Assembly: GCF_900110865.1 (NCBI RefSeq)
Contig: NZ_FOFD01000005.1
Span: forward strand, 1 to 64,000
Origin: Natrinema salaciae
Lineage (GTDB): Archaea; Halobacteriota; Halobacteria; Halobacteriales; Natrialbaceae
Reading direction: 5' to 3'
DNA length: 64,000 nucleotides
The notes beneath the pieces were generated by a model. The model saw only the letters and a list, made by a program, of their open reading frames with translations. It was not told the origin of the DNA and did no database searches. Made by a program: the position numbers and the translations under genes. Every line of letters begins with the position of its first letter. Position 1 is the stretch's first letter. Shown in pieces: positions 18,037-26,575 of this stretch.

Positions 18037-18636
18037 TCAATCGCCGTCCAGCAGGACGTGACTCACGTACTCGGCGGCGGCCCGTCTCGCCGTCGGGAGC
18101 GCGCGCTCCTCGTCGAAGACGACCGCTCGAGTCCGGGCCCCGTCCACGAGCGTCATGAGTGTTCGCGCCACGTGTTCGGCGTCGACGGGCTCGAACGTGC
18201 CCGACTCGATCCCTTGTTCGATCACCGTGCGAAGCAGGTAGCGGACGTACTCGTCGTTCTCTCGGAAGCGCTCGCGGAACCGTTCCTTGTACGGTGCCTG
18301 ACTCCGCATCTCGAGTATGGCGACGAGCAGGTCCACGTGGTCCTCGGCGTCGACGAGCAGTTTGTCGAGTAACAGCTCGAGTCGCTGCTCGGGATCGGTC
18401 GTCTCCACCTCGTGGACGGTGTCTTTGAACCGATCGAGGACGAAGTCCAGAAACGCCGCAAGCAGGTCCTCCTTCGTCTCGTAGTGGTAGTGGATCGCCG
18501 CCGTCGATTTGCCGTACTCGTCGGCGATCCGCTGAATCGTGAGATCCGCGTACCCGTGCTCGCGAAGCGCCCGGTAGGTCGCTCGCATGATCTCCTCGTT
18601 TGGATCGGCATCCCTCTCGTTCGGCGAGTCCGCCAT
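18037..18636 (-). CDS. TetR/AcrR family transcriptional regulator
   Basis: 199 residues, a typical TetR length. The N-terminal DNA-binding domain (about 15-65) reads MRATYRALREHGYADLTIQR followed by IADEYGKSTAAIHYHYETKE, the classical TetR helix-turn-helix with the Y-H-Y ending. The remainder is the helical ligand-binding and dimerisation domain, including the haloarchaeal-type QRLELLLDKLLVDAEDHVDL segment. It is flanked by the zinc-ribbon membrane gene and a polyprenyl-synthetase-like gene, and three similar palindromes occur nearby. Autorepression plus repression of the exporter is the simplest model. Confidence 0.9.
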   Translation of the reverse strand: MADSPNERDADPNEEIMRATYRALREHGYADLTIQRIADEYGKSTAAIHYHYETKEDLLAAFLDFVLDRFKDTVHEVETTDPEQRLELLLDKLLVDAEDHVDLLVAILEMRSQAPYKERFRERFRENDEYVRYLLRTVIEQGIESGTFEPVDAEHVARTLMTLVDGARTRAVVFDEERALPTARRAAAEYVSHVLLDGD

Positions 18637-19016
18637 CGTCTCGGTAGTTACACGGCCGACTGATAACGGTTTTGACCTGCTCGTCAGGATAGAGTACGTC
18701 GCCGTCTGGCGAGTGGCTGTACCGCGGGTCGATACAGCAATTCAAACCACTTAGCGCGACGATCTCGTTTCCGAACGTTTTTGACTGATCAGTTAGTAAG
18801 CTCGATATCGAGATGGATGGCGACACGACGGACGATCGGTTGCGTGCGACGCGCCGAGTACCGTGTAGATACGGACACGCGGACACGCGGAGACGCATCC
18901 CGGTAACTCGGCCGAGGGGCCGTGCTAGTGGGAACCCGTCGCGTCGTCGACGCCCCGTTCGACGGGCTCGACGAGTTCGATCGAGGTCTGACGCCACCAC
19001 TACGGACGACTGAGAG
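18637..19016. other. Intergenic region between TetR and polyprenyl-synthetase-like gene
   Basis: About 380 bases. It holds operator candidate 3 (18784-18797) and, on the minus strand, a TATA-like CGTTATCA about 30 bases before the TetR ATG. A 66-codon Arg-rich plus-strand ORF starting at 18813 looks like a GC artefact and is not annotated as a gene. Confidence 0.4.
18784..18797. promoter_or_regulatory. Candidate TetR operator 3
   Basis: ACTGATCAGTTAGT; the first ten bases form the perfect palindrome ACTGATCAGT, and the whole site matches the operator at 17529-17542 at 13 of 14 bases. It lies between the TetR gene and the divergent polyprenyl-synthetase-like gene, so it could serve either or both. 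Confidence 0.6.
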
Positions 19017-19838
19017 ATGATCCAAGACTACTCGCTCGACGACCGACGCGCGGAAATCGGCACCCGCCTCGAGACGGCGCTCGACGCCGCGACCGGCGCG
19101 TATCTGACGCCCGCTCGAGCGGCCGTGTTCGAATCGGACGATCGCTGGTACGGACAGCTCGCCGCGTGCAGTTACGCAGCCGTGGCCGGGACGTCCGACG
19201 ACGAGGCGGCGCTTCGAGCGGCGACGGCGATGGAACTGCTTCGCGGCTATCATCGCCTCCGCGGGCGATTGCTGGGCGGTCTCGCCGAAACGACCCCGGT
19301 GGGGCTGGAATCCGATGCCGCCCTATTGGCCTCGGACTACCTCTACACGACCGCGTACTCGAGGCTCGCCGGCCTCGACGAGGCGGACAATAAGGCCGGA
19401 GCGGCTATCCGGAGGCTCGCCAGCGTCTCGGCGGCGATGATCGAAACGTACGCGAATTCCGACGCCCGGTCGTCCACGCCGCCGTCGGTCTCCGTGTCGT
19501 TCGTCGACGGGACGGCGGGTGCGCTCGGTGCCGGTGCGGCCGCGATCGGTGCGACGCTGGCGGGCACCGACGACCGTCACACGGACCGCTTCGCCACGGT
19601 GGGACGCGGGTTCAGTACGAGCCGCCGGATCCACCGCACCCTCGACGGAGACGACGACGTATCGGCCGCTGGATCGGCGGGCCTCGACGACCGACGGCTC
19701 CGGCAGCACGCTCGACGGCATCGCCACGACGCCCGCCGCGCGCTCCGGACGCTCTCGGCCGCCGTATCCGTCGAGCCGCTCACGGCGTTCCTCGAGGCGC
19801 GCCTCCCCGATGGGGTGGCGGATAGCGTACGGGAGTGA
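19017..19838 (+). CDS. Degenerate polyprenyl-synthetase-like protein
   Basis: 273 residues. The all-helical prenyltransferase fold can be traced: AATAMELLRGYHRLRGRLLG corresponds to the helix with the first Asp-rich motif, and LLASDYLYTTAYSRLAGLDE to the 'L-x-GDYL' helix of geranylgeranyl diphosphate synthases. The catalytic first DDxxD motif is missing (RLRGRLLG stands in its place) and no second DDxxD is seen, so chain-elongation activity is unlikely. A Gly/Ala-rich segment (about 160-185) replaces the usual catalytic centre. Such non-catalytic homologues could act as regulatory or structural partners of a true synthase. It may be under the TetR regulator through site 18784-18797; that is inference. 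Confidence 0.7.
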   Translation: MIQDYSLDDRRAEIGTRLETALDAATGAYLTPARAAVFESDDRWYGQLAACSYAAVAGTSDDEAALRAATAMELLRGYHRLRGRLLGGLAETTPVGLESDAALLASDYLYTTAYSRLAGLDEADNKAGAAIRRLASVSAAMIETYANSDARSSTPPSVSVSFVDGTAGALGAGAAAIGATLAGTDDRHTDRFATVGRGFSTSRRIHRTLDGDDDVSAAGSAGLDDRRLRQHARRHRHDARRALRTLSAAVSVEPLTAFLEARLPDGVADSVRE

Positions 19839-20034
19839 GCGATCGACAACGGACCCCGCGCGAGAGGAGGGGCGGTCGCGGTCACTCGCGTCGTCACCCG
19901 CCGTGGGACAGAGCTCGAACGACGAGAGACGACGCTCTCGCGAGGAGTTCGTCCAAAAGTAGCGGAAGAACGCCAGCGTGGACGAAGCCGTGGTTCTCGT
20001 CGACGGCGCACCCAGCACCCGACGGAACCCGTCG

Positions 20035-20616
20035 TTACGAGCACTGCGTTCGAGACGGGGACCGTGCGTTCGACGCATTCTCGAACGTGTCTGCTTCAAT
20101 AGATAACGAGTGACCTGTTCGTTCGGCTGTATTTGTAGTAACCGATATTTTGGAGGCGAACCCTCGGTCCGCTACGTCGTCGACGATCGGCAATGCGCGA
20201 CGAACCAGACGATGCCAGCCGGTATCTGCATTCTCGTCGCTTCGCCGAGAAACCGGTTCGTGAGCAGCGGCTTTCCGGGACCAGTACGTCCACTTCGTTC
20301 GTATCATGTATCGTTGAATGACGGTGGGTCGAAAATTCTGGCGTCCATCGAGATCCCACGGGGGCTGCTCGAGCCACGTCACGAAATCGGTCGTGACTCG
20401 CACGAGTGCGCCGCTGGTTTCTCGAGAGACCCGCGAACCGTCGACGAGGCTGAAGACGGCGTACAGTATCGCGACCCCGCTGTAGACCAGTTTCGTCGAT
20501 CGGGGGCAATCCGCCGAGAGAGCGCACGTCACGATGTCGGGTAAGATCGCCGTCCACACCGCCGGAAGCCGCCGAGAAATGACTGCCAGTGGTCGGTTCG
20601 AGACCCTTGTTAACAC
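20035..20616 (-). CDS. Hypothetical protein with one hydrophobic segment, doubtful
   Basis: 193 codons from a GTG at 20616. The N-terminal half reads like a real protein, with one hydrophobic segment (LVYSGVAILYAVFSLVDGSR, about residues 42-61) followed by SRETSGALVRVTTDFVTWLE. The C-terminal half is less convincing. A TATA-like TTTGATAAG lies about 20-25 bases before the start. I recognise no family. It could instead be a decayed gene in the 800-base gap between the polyprenyl-synthetase-like gene and the second carboxylase locus; nothing else is seen there. Confidence 0.3.
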   Translation of the reverse strand: MLTRVSNRPLAVISRRLPAVWTAILPDIVTCALSADCPRSTKLVYSGVAILYAVFSLVDGSRVSRETSGALVRVTTDFVTWLEQPPWDLDGRQNFRPTVIQRYMIRTKWTYWSRKAAAHEPVSRRSDENADTGWHRLVRRALPIVDDVADRGFASKISVTTNTAERTGHSLSIEADTFENASNARSPSRTQCS

Positions 20617-20658
20617 ACCAGAACACTTATCAAACGGTTCTGTCGATGTAGTTGATGT

Positions 20659-20907
20659 ATGAGAGACACAGGCACGCTAGATACGAGACCCATCGAAGCG
20701 GTCCGAGACGACCTCGAGACCGATCCCGAAATCGTCGTCATCGATACCGGCACCGGGACGCCGGAAACCGCCTTCGAGACGACGGCCGTTGCCGAACTTC
20801 GGGACAACCCCGACGACGACACCGAGGTCGACGTCACGTGGGACGACACGGCGAGTGAAACGAACAAGATGCGGAAGGTCGAACTCAGAAACCAGCTCCT
20901 CGAATGA
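20659..20907 (+). CDS. Small acidic protein in carboxyltransferase operon
   Basis: 82 residues, overlapping the carboxyltransferase start by 4 bases (ATGA), so coupled translation is likely. A TATA-like CTTATCAAA at about 20627-20635 gives leaderless spacing. The sequence (PEIVVIDTGTGTPETAFETT in the middle, MRKVELRNQLLE at the end) is not obviously like PccX, the small subunit of haloarchaeal propionyl-CoA carboxylase, but occupies the place where such a subunit would be expected. I infer an accessory or assembly subunit; no family recognised. Confidence 0.6.
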   Translation: MRDTGTLDTRPIEAVRDDLETDPEIVVIDTGTGTPETAFETTAVAELRDNPDDDTEVDVTWDDTASETNKMRKVELRNQLLE

Positions 20908-22475
20908 CCGACGATACTCCTTTCGAGAACGTCGCAGAGGCGAAACGGACACTTTCGGACGACGCGCGTGAAGACGCAGTCGAATATCAACACGAACTCG
21001 GCAAGTTGACCGCTCGAGAACGCATCGACTACCTCCTCGACGACGGGACGTTCGACGAGATCGGCCGTCTCGCTTCGCCGATGCCGACCACCCCCGAAAC
21101 GACCGACTGGGAGCGAAGCGACGCGCCGGCAGACGGCGTGATTACGGGATTCGGGACGATCGACGGTCGAGAGGTAGCCGTGTTCGCGACCGACTTCACG
21201 GTCAAAGGCGGATCGATCGGGCACGCCGGCGGTCGGAAGATGAAGCGAGTCTCCGAACGCGCGCTGGACCGGGGGCTCCCGCTGATCATGCTCCACGACG
21301 GTGGCGGCCATCGAATTCAGGAGGGACTCGATGCAGCGCCGTTCGCTCGAGGAGACAACGGGTTCTCGAAGCTACAGACGACGCTGTCAGGGTGGGTCCC
21401 TGTCGTCTCAGCGATGATGGGGCCGGCCTTCGCGGCGCCAACGAACTTCGCGGCGCTCTCGGACTTCGTCCCCATCGTCGACGGAACGGGGACGATGGGC
21501 GTCGCCGGCCCCTCGCTCGTGAAAGCGGCGCTCGGCGTCGACGGGAGTAAGGACGAACTCGGCAGTGCGCGTTTCCAGACGAGCGAGACCGGAATGGCGG
21601 ACGTCGCGTGCGAGGACGACGAAGCCTGTCTCGACGCGGTTCGGACGTTCCTCTCGTATCTCCCGCGAAACGCCAGACGGGACCCACCGACGACGGATCC
21701 GGAACCGCCGGCCGATGCGGCCGTCGAGCGATTGCGCGAAATTATTCCCGCGAGCCCACGGAAGGGGTACGATATCTACGCGATTATCGACGGGATCGTC
21801 GACCGGAACTCGACGTTCGAACTCAAACCGACCTACGCTCGGAACATCGTCACGACGTTCGCGCGACTCGACGGGAGACCGATCGGCGTTATCGCCAACA
21901 ACCCGCGGTTCAAAGCCGGAACGATCGATACCGCGGCCTCGGAGAAGGCGTCCCACTTCGCATCGCTGTGTGACGCGTACGGACTCCCGATCGTCACCTT
22001 GACCGACGTTCCCGGGATCCTGCCCGGTCCGGACTCGGAACAGGAGGGGATCGCCCGTCACTCGGCGAAACTGCCGTTCGAGTTGGCGCGGGCGACGGTG
22101 CCGATCGCGAACGTCGTTCTCCGTCGCGGATACGGGTTCGGCTACGTCGCGATGGGCGGCGGACGGTCGCTCGACTCCGAACTGACGGTGTTGTGGCCGA
22201 CCGCCGAACTCGCGGCGATGGGTATCGAAGGTGCCGTCGACATCGCCTACGGACACGAGATCGACTCGGCGGACGATCCGGAATCCCGCCGACAGGAGTT
22301 GATCGACACGTTCGAATCGCGGACCGACGCGGTCCGCGCTGCGACCCGCGTCGGCATCGACGGTGTCGTTCAACCGGAGCAGACCCGTGATCGAATCCGT
22401 CGGGCGTTCGAGCGCGCGACCGAACCACACGATCCCGACTGGCCCCCGAAAAAGCATCCGATCAATCCCATCTGA
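20904..22475 (+). CDS. Acyl-CoA carboxylase carboxyltransferase chain (second copy)
   Basis: 523 residues, the standard length. The N-lobe shows GKLTARERIDYLLDDGTFDE, the FTVKGGSIGHAGGRKMKRV segment and LIMLHDGGGHRIQEGLDAAP; the C-lobe shows ARLDGRPIGVIANNPRFKAG, TDVPGILPGPDSEQEGIARH and RRGYGFGYVAMGGGRS. It transfers carboxyl from biotin to an acyl-CoA. Unlike the copy at 9182-10933 it has no N-terminal extension. No biotin carboxylase gene is next to it; it must use an alpha chain encoded elsewhere, for example at 7404-9176. Downstream lie the remains of an enoyl-CoA hydratase and an IclR regulator gene, so this looks like the intact head of a decaying catabolic operon. Confidence 0.9.
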   Translation: MTDDTPFENVAEAKRTLSDDAREDAVEYQHELGKLTARERIDYLLDDGTFDEIGRLASPMPTTPETTDWERSDAPADGVITGFGTIDGREVAVFATDFTVKGGSIGHAGGRKMKRVSERALDRGLPLIMLHDGGGHRIQEGLDAAPFARGDNGFSKLQTTLSGWVPVVSAMMGPAFAAPTNFAALSDFVPIVDGTGTMGVAGPSLVKAALGVDGSKDELGSARFQTSETGMADVACEDDEACLDAVRTFLSYLPRNARRDPPTTDPEPPADAAVERLREIIPASPRKGYDIYAIIDGIVDRNSTFELKPTYARNIVTTFARLDGRPIGVIANNPRFKAGTIDTAASEKASHFASLCDAYGLPIVTLTDVPGILPGPDSEQEGIARHSAKLPFELARATVPIANVVLRRGYGFGYVAMGGGRSLDSELTVLWPTAELAAMGIEGAVDIAYGHEIDSADDPESRRQELIDTFESRTDAVRAATRVGIDGVVQPEQTRDRIRRAFERATEPHDPDWPPKKHPINPI

Positions 22476-22568
22476 GCGCGGGTGACGGTCGGCCGCCGTC
22501 CAACGCGAACATCACGATCAGTTGCGCTGCACGCAGCGGTTTTCCGCGGCGAGCGATTCCGCCGGTCG

Positions 22569-22823
22569 ATGCCCGTAACCGATGTGTCGAACCGGGACAC
22601 CACCGACGAGCGCGCTCGAGGCTGGGCGGATTCGGTAGTCGAGAGCGCTCCGCTGGGCATGGAGTCCGGACGACGGATGGTGAGTTCGGCCCTCGAGATG
22701 CCACTCGATACGGGCCCCGAACTCGAGCGGGAATTCGGAGCGACGCTGCCCGAAATCGACGATCATGCCGAGGGGTTCGCCGCAGGCCTCGAAAACCGGG
22801 AACCCGAGTTCGACGGAAACTAA
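22569..22823 (+). pseudogene. C-terminal fragment of an enoyl-CoA hydratase
   Basis: About 80 codons. The stretch ERARGWADSVVESAPLGMES, then GRRMVSSALEMPLDTGPELE and IDDHAEGFAAGLENREPEFD, matches the crotonase C-terminus: the 'A-x-x-x-A-x-x-I-A-x-x-P' helix, the TK-like turn, then D-x-x-EG-x-x-A-F-x-E-R-x-P-x-F. The catalytic N-terminal two thirds (oxyanion hole, active-site Glu) are absent, and upstream the frame becomes Arg-rich. The start coordinate is only the first in-frame ATG. Confidence 0.7.
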
Positions 22824-22984
22824 CACGGGGTCGACCCCCAGCGAGAACAGGACGACACTCGGCAGGTGACGAGGAACCTGGCGACCGACCCGTCCGAACG
22901 AGCGGGACGGTCTCGATTTCGCTCGGCGCAGCGCCGTCCGATAGCATCGGATGTATTTATATTCCGAACGGTTGCGTGGCAACT

Positions 22985-23207
22985 ATGGGACGAGACCAAC
23001 CGAAGACGAAGCCGCTCACGTCCCATCAAAGGCTTACTCGAGATTGCGAAGCCGATTCTGTCCGACGACGGAGTTCCACACGGGGCCGTCGAAATTGCGG
23101 GCCCGATGAAGCGGTTGGAGAACGACGAGTACCGACGAGCGCTTCTCGACGAAATCGAGAAAGCAGTCAACGAAATCGAAGTCAACGTTCACTCGGGCGA
23201 ACTCTAG
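22985..23207 (+). pseudogene. Remnant of an IclR family regulator: promoter, first codons and C-terminus
   Basis: In the last 60 codons (from 23025) IKGLLEIAKPILSDDGVPHG, AVEIAGPMKRLENDEYRRAL, LDEIEKAVNEIEVN matches the end of the IclR effector domain (A-x-P-I-x-D-x-x-G-x-x-x-G-A-x-x-I-A-G-P, then helix ending N-E-I-E-x-N). A TATA-like TATTTATAT (about 22952-22960) stands about 28 bases before an ATG at 22985 that opens a different frame (MGRDQPKTKPLTS), like the first residues of an IclR protein. The DNA-binding domain and most of the effector domain are gone, so an internal deletion is the simplest explanation. Confidence 0.65.
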
Positions 23208-24329
23208 CGACGATTCGGACGAGAGATGGCGGCACACGGCGTCAGTTGCTCTCTCGACCCGTCTACGGACTCCGACGCACCCGACGACAGTGCGTCCGAC
23301 ACTGTCGGATTTAGGACACAGAATGGTCGTCGCGGAAAGGGGCGCGTCTCACAAGCGCGTCGTCAGGGTATCGACGCCGCGTCAGTCAGTCGGTTCCACA
23401 GTAGCCAGTCCGATCGACTGCGACTGCCGGTCACTCGAGGCGGCCTTCACTGAACGATTTGTGTTACACCAATATGCGTGTAAATCACTGTGGGAGTACG
23501 AGGAACCGACGCGCGAAACACGAGCGAGACGGGTGGCACCGTACTTCCCGTCTCTCGATTTCAGGAGGGTGTTCGGAGACGGTCCGTCACGCGAGGCGAT
23601 CGACGCTCGTAGTGGTCGTGCCGAACTAGCTCCCATCGGCTCGAGTATCGGCATTCGGTCAGTGTTCGCGGAGTGGGAGCTGGTGCCGTGCGAGTCGATG
23701 ATAGAAATCGCTCGAACCCGCTTGCCCGAATTACCATTTCGACATACAGTTTCTGTGCTGAAACCGTTTTATGCCGAGCGGAGCCAATCGACCATCCAGA
23801 CGGCGGCGCGTGAACTGATGCGCAGCCGACGGATGGAACCGCTCCGGCTCACAGCGCCGGCGACGAACTGTGGACGCTATCGGTCCGGGGGTGAACGAAC
23901 GGGACCGCGTTACGCACTCTCCCGCGAAATCGCTCCAGTTACCTCGGTGTACCTCAGCGAGCGTCGAGGGAGACGACGTCGAAGTCGCCGTGTTTCCCAT
24001 CGAGACGGCTCGGAAGATACCGCTTCAGTCCACGACCACGGGATTCGATCTCGATACGGGAACCGTGGGAGTCCGACGCTATCGAACAGCCATTTCAGGG
24101 ACAGGTTTTCATATTACTCAAAATTCGAACGTTTCAGAACCGCCGGTCTCGCGACCGCCAGAACACGGTACGGTCGGGCCGTCGAGACGGACGAGGGTCG
24201 ATTCCACCGACGCTGACCGGGTTCGCCGCGTCAGATGCGTCGGGTCGGTGATTCGGTGGTAACGAGCACGCAAGACGAGTTCGCGATCACGGGTGCCGAG
24301 ACGTCGAGACGACCGTTCCGGAGGCGAGG
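23208..24329. other. 1.1 kb without a recognisable gene
   Basis: Long frames exist, but their composition is Arg/Ser-rich and frame-shifting. Short stretches look coding-like, such as VEGDDVEVAVFPIETARKIP (plus strand, around 23970-24030), but nothing can be assigned to a family. Local AT-rich spots (about 23460, 23755, 24105) may be old promoters. I read it as a continuation of the decayed region that starts at 22476. Confidence 0.4.
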
Positions 24330-24563
24330 TCACTGGCTACCGCTGTCGGCGTCGACCCGAGCGTGCTGCTCGAGGAGCTGTTGAATCCCGGCCCTGATCG
24401 CCGCGCTCCGAGTGGGGTACGCGCCGGCGTCGACGAGCGACTCGAGCGCGTCGAGTTGTTCGTCGGTCGCCCGGAAGGTGACGCGATCGAGCGGCTGGCG
24501 GTCCGCCAGTCGGGAGTTGGCCGGTTCGGGCGTGATGTCGCTGGCGGAGGGCTGCTGTGCCAT
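24330..24563 (-). CDS. CopG-type ribbon-helix-helix DNA-binding protein
   Basis: 77 residues. The C-terminal part reads DRVTFRATDEQLDALESLVD then AGAYPTRSAAIRAGIQQLLE, a canonical RHH fold: a beta strand with alternating Arg/Thr, helix A, turn with G-x-x-x-(T/S)-R, helix B. The N-terminal 25 residues are a flexible Ser/Pro tail. The ATG at 24563 is preceded at the right distance by a strong AGGAGGT, which fixes the start. Targets are unknown; the next gene in the same orientation is the MFS transporter upstream at 24793-25950, and many RHH proteins regulate a neighbour. Confidence 0.85.
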   Translation of the reverse strand: MAQQPSASDITPEPANSRLADRQPLDRVTFRATDEQLDALESLVDAGAYPTRSAAIRAGIQQLLEQHARVDADSGSQ

Positions 24564-24574
24564 CGTTACGGAGC

Positions 24575-24581
24575 ACCTCCT
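24575..24581 (-). promoter_or_regulatory. Strong Shine-Dalgarno sequence for the CopG gene
   Basis: Read on the minus strand this is AGGAGGT, fully complementary to the anti-SD core, with 11 bases between it and the ATG at 24563. Such a full SD is notable because many starts in this window are leaderless. Confidence 0.6.
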
Positions 24582-24792
24582 CTGTGGGTCGGAGCCGATA
24601 CCTGCCCCGTCGTCGTTCTCGCGATGGCGCGTTCGACTCTGTTGCTCCGAAAGACCATGGACGGAGAAGGGCGTCGTCGGCAAAAAGGGCTCGCGTATCA
24701 CGGTGAAAGTGAAACTGTATCCCGCTTCACCGACGCATCGGAACCGCACGTCGCACGGACGGGGTAGCGGAAGCGAGCGGCGCTGTCCACGG

Positions 24793-25950
24793 TCAGCTCG
24801 GCAACCGTCCGGTTCGGTCGATGAGCGCGAGAACGACGACTGTGGCACCGAGGACGAGAGCGCCGGTCCGGAACACCGAATCGTAAGAGTAGCCGGATTC
24901 GACGAACAGTCCCAGGACGAACGAGCCGAGCGATTGCGTGAGCATCCAGGCGGAACTGAACACGGCGTAGGCGCTACCCCGCGTCGAATCCGGCAGCGTA
25001 TCGAGGAGGAACGTGTCCGTGGCCGGAAACAGCGCGTGAATGACGAAGCCGAGGATCCCGGAGACGACGATCAGTCCGATCAACCCGTCGACGACTGTCA
25101 GAACGAGCAGCGTGACGGCGAAGACGCCGACGATACTGAGCAAGTAGGGAACGCGCGGCAGCCTGTCTGCCAGATCGCCGCCGAAGTAAAACGCGGGAAT
25201 GCCGGCAGTGAAGACGAGAGAGAGCAACAGCCCCGACACCTGCCCGGAAAGCCCCTTCCACTGCATGTACAGCTCGTAGAAGTTGAACACGCCCTGCCAG
25301 ACGAACGACGCCGCGCCGACGACCGCGAGCGCAGTCACGATGAGACGCCACTCCGAGAGCGCGCCGGCGACGAAGTTTCGGTCCGCCTCGCTGGCCCTCG
25401 GTAGCTCGGTCCGTCTCGCGGCGATCCACGTGTAGACCGTTACCGCCGCTGCACCGACGGCGATCCCCCACAGCGAGAGGCGCCAGTCGACGACGAGCGT
25501 GAGCGCCACGAGCGGCGCGGCGACCACTGCGGCGAGCTGACTGGCGGCACCGTGAATCCCCATGACGCGGCCGACGCGGTCCGGAAACAGCTCGCTCAGA
25601 AACGGATTGGCCGAGACGAAGTACACGCCGGAGGCGATGCCCATCAGGAAGGCCCCCACCATGAGGTGGCGGACGGTCGTTGCGGTCGCAGCGAATCCGG
25701 ACGCGACCGTGAGGACGGCTCCGGACCCGATCACGACGTAGTGTCGCGGCACTTTCGTCAGGAGCCACCCCGTCGGCAATCGAGGGGTCGCGCTTCCGAC
25801 CCACGCGAGCGTCACGAGGAGTCCGGCAGTCGCCTCACCGATAGCGAACTCACCGATAATTACGTCCAACAGCGGTGCAAAGACGATTCGCGCGAGGTTG
25901 AGGAGGAAAACGAGACCACAGAGCGAGGCGAAGAGTCGGGCGCGGCCCAT
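24793..25950 (-). CDS. Major facilitator superfamily transporter
   Basis: 385 residues with about 12 hydrophobic helices. Family signs are the first-helix FLLNLARIVFAPLLDVI, LVTLAWVGSATPRLPTGWLL (the MFS A-type loop between TM2 and TM3), the Gly-rich VLTVASGFAATATTVRHLMV, and FLMGIASGVYFVSANPFLSE. The substrate cannot be read from it; the closest general class is sugar- or drug-type H+ antiporters. I place the start at the ATG at 25948-25950; a GTG two codons upstream is possible. An AT-rich GTATATTT (25966-25973) sits just upstream. Confidence 0.85.
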   Translation of the reverse strand: MGRARLFASLCGLVFLLNLARIVFAPLLDVIIGEFAIGEATAGLLVTLAWVGSATPRLPTGWLLTKVPRHYVVIGSGAVLTVASGFAATATTVRHLMVGAFLMGIASGVYFVSANPFLSELFPDRVGRVMGIHGAASQLAAVVAAPLVALTLVVDWRLSLWGIAVGAAAVTVYTWIAARRTELPRASEADRNFVAGALSEWRLIVTALAVVGAASFVWQGVFNFYELYMQWKGLSGQVSGLLLSLVFTAGIPAFYFGGDLADRLPRVPYLLSIVGVFAVTLLVLTVVDGLIGLIVVSGILGFVIHALFPATDTFLLDTLPDSTRGSAYAVFSSAWMLTQSLGSFVLGLFVESGYSYDSVFRTGALVLGATVVVLALIDRTGRLPS

Positions 25951-26173
25951 GGCCACTATTTCCGAGTATATTTGACAAACGTTCCGGATTCGAAACGAGT
26001 AGAACGAGTGGCACGAGACGGTGTTCAGTTCCGACCGTCGATACGGACGGGGACGGGACCGAGTGGATATCCGCCGTCACGAGAGCAAACGAAGAGAGAT
26101 GCGTATTCGTTGAGAGGAGTCGGTACGAGCGGCAGTGACTCGCTTCCCGTCGCGGTTCGTTCGGACGTTTCGG

Positions 26174-26478
26174 TAGTGAACGCGGTTTCGATAGTCGTCG
26201 CGACTGCGCCGTTCGGATACCTGTTCGGGTACCGCTTCACGGTCCACGCCGTCACAGACGAGACGACGGCAGTGTGGCTGACGACTATCGCGTTCGCCGT
26301 TCTCGCTTACTCCTCTGGCCAACCTGATCTCGGTTCCTGTCACGCGGGTCGCGTGCGACGTGACCGCTGTGACACGGCTCCGTGAGGTTTCAGGGACCGT
26401 CTCGGAGACAGTCACGGCCCTCGTCTCCTGCGTCTCGCAACCAGCAGACGTGATACTCCGGAAAAAATGTTCGGGAAG
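26174..26478 (+). pseudogene. Frameshifted small membrane protein remnant
   Basis: A plus-strand frame from the GTG at about 26174 gives NAVSIVVATAPFGYLFGYRF and TTAVWLTTIAFAVLAYS, two plausible membrane helices. Near 26310 sense seems to move to another frame, continuing LANLISVPVTRVACDVTAVT then RLREVSGTVSETVTALVSCV. Neither part is complete alone. I read it as a broken gene for a small membrane protein, but with no homologue recognised the call is weak. Confidence 0.3.
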
Positions 26479-26575
26479 AGCGTTCCGCTCGAGACCCACA
26501 CTCGTCGACCGTCGGACGCGACTCGAGCGACGCGCGAGCGAGTCGATCGGGTCGGTACCAGCGACCGTATCGCCG

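Noticed and set aside
18813-19013. Short plus-strand ORF after the third TetR operator
   Set aside because: Composition is almost only Arg, Thr and Ser with no family similarity; the operator more likely serves the neighbouring real genes.
20110-20544. Plus-strand frame of about 145 codons before the second carboxylase locus
   Set aside because: No motif or promoter; the better but still doubtful reading is on the minus strand (20035-20616).
23290-24216. 308-codon plus-strand frame in the decayed region
   Set aside because: Mixed Arg/Ser-rich sequence with no recognisable domain or promoter; sense-like pieces occur in other frames.
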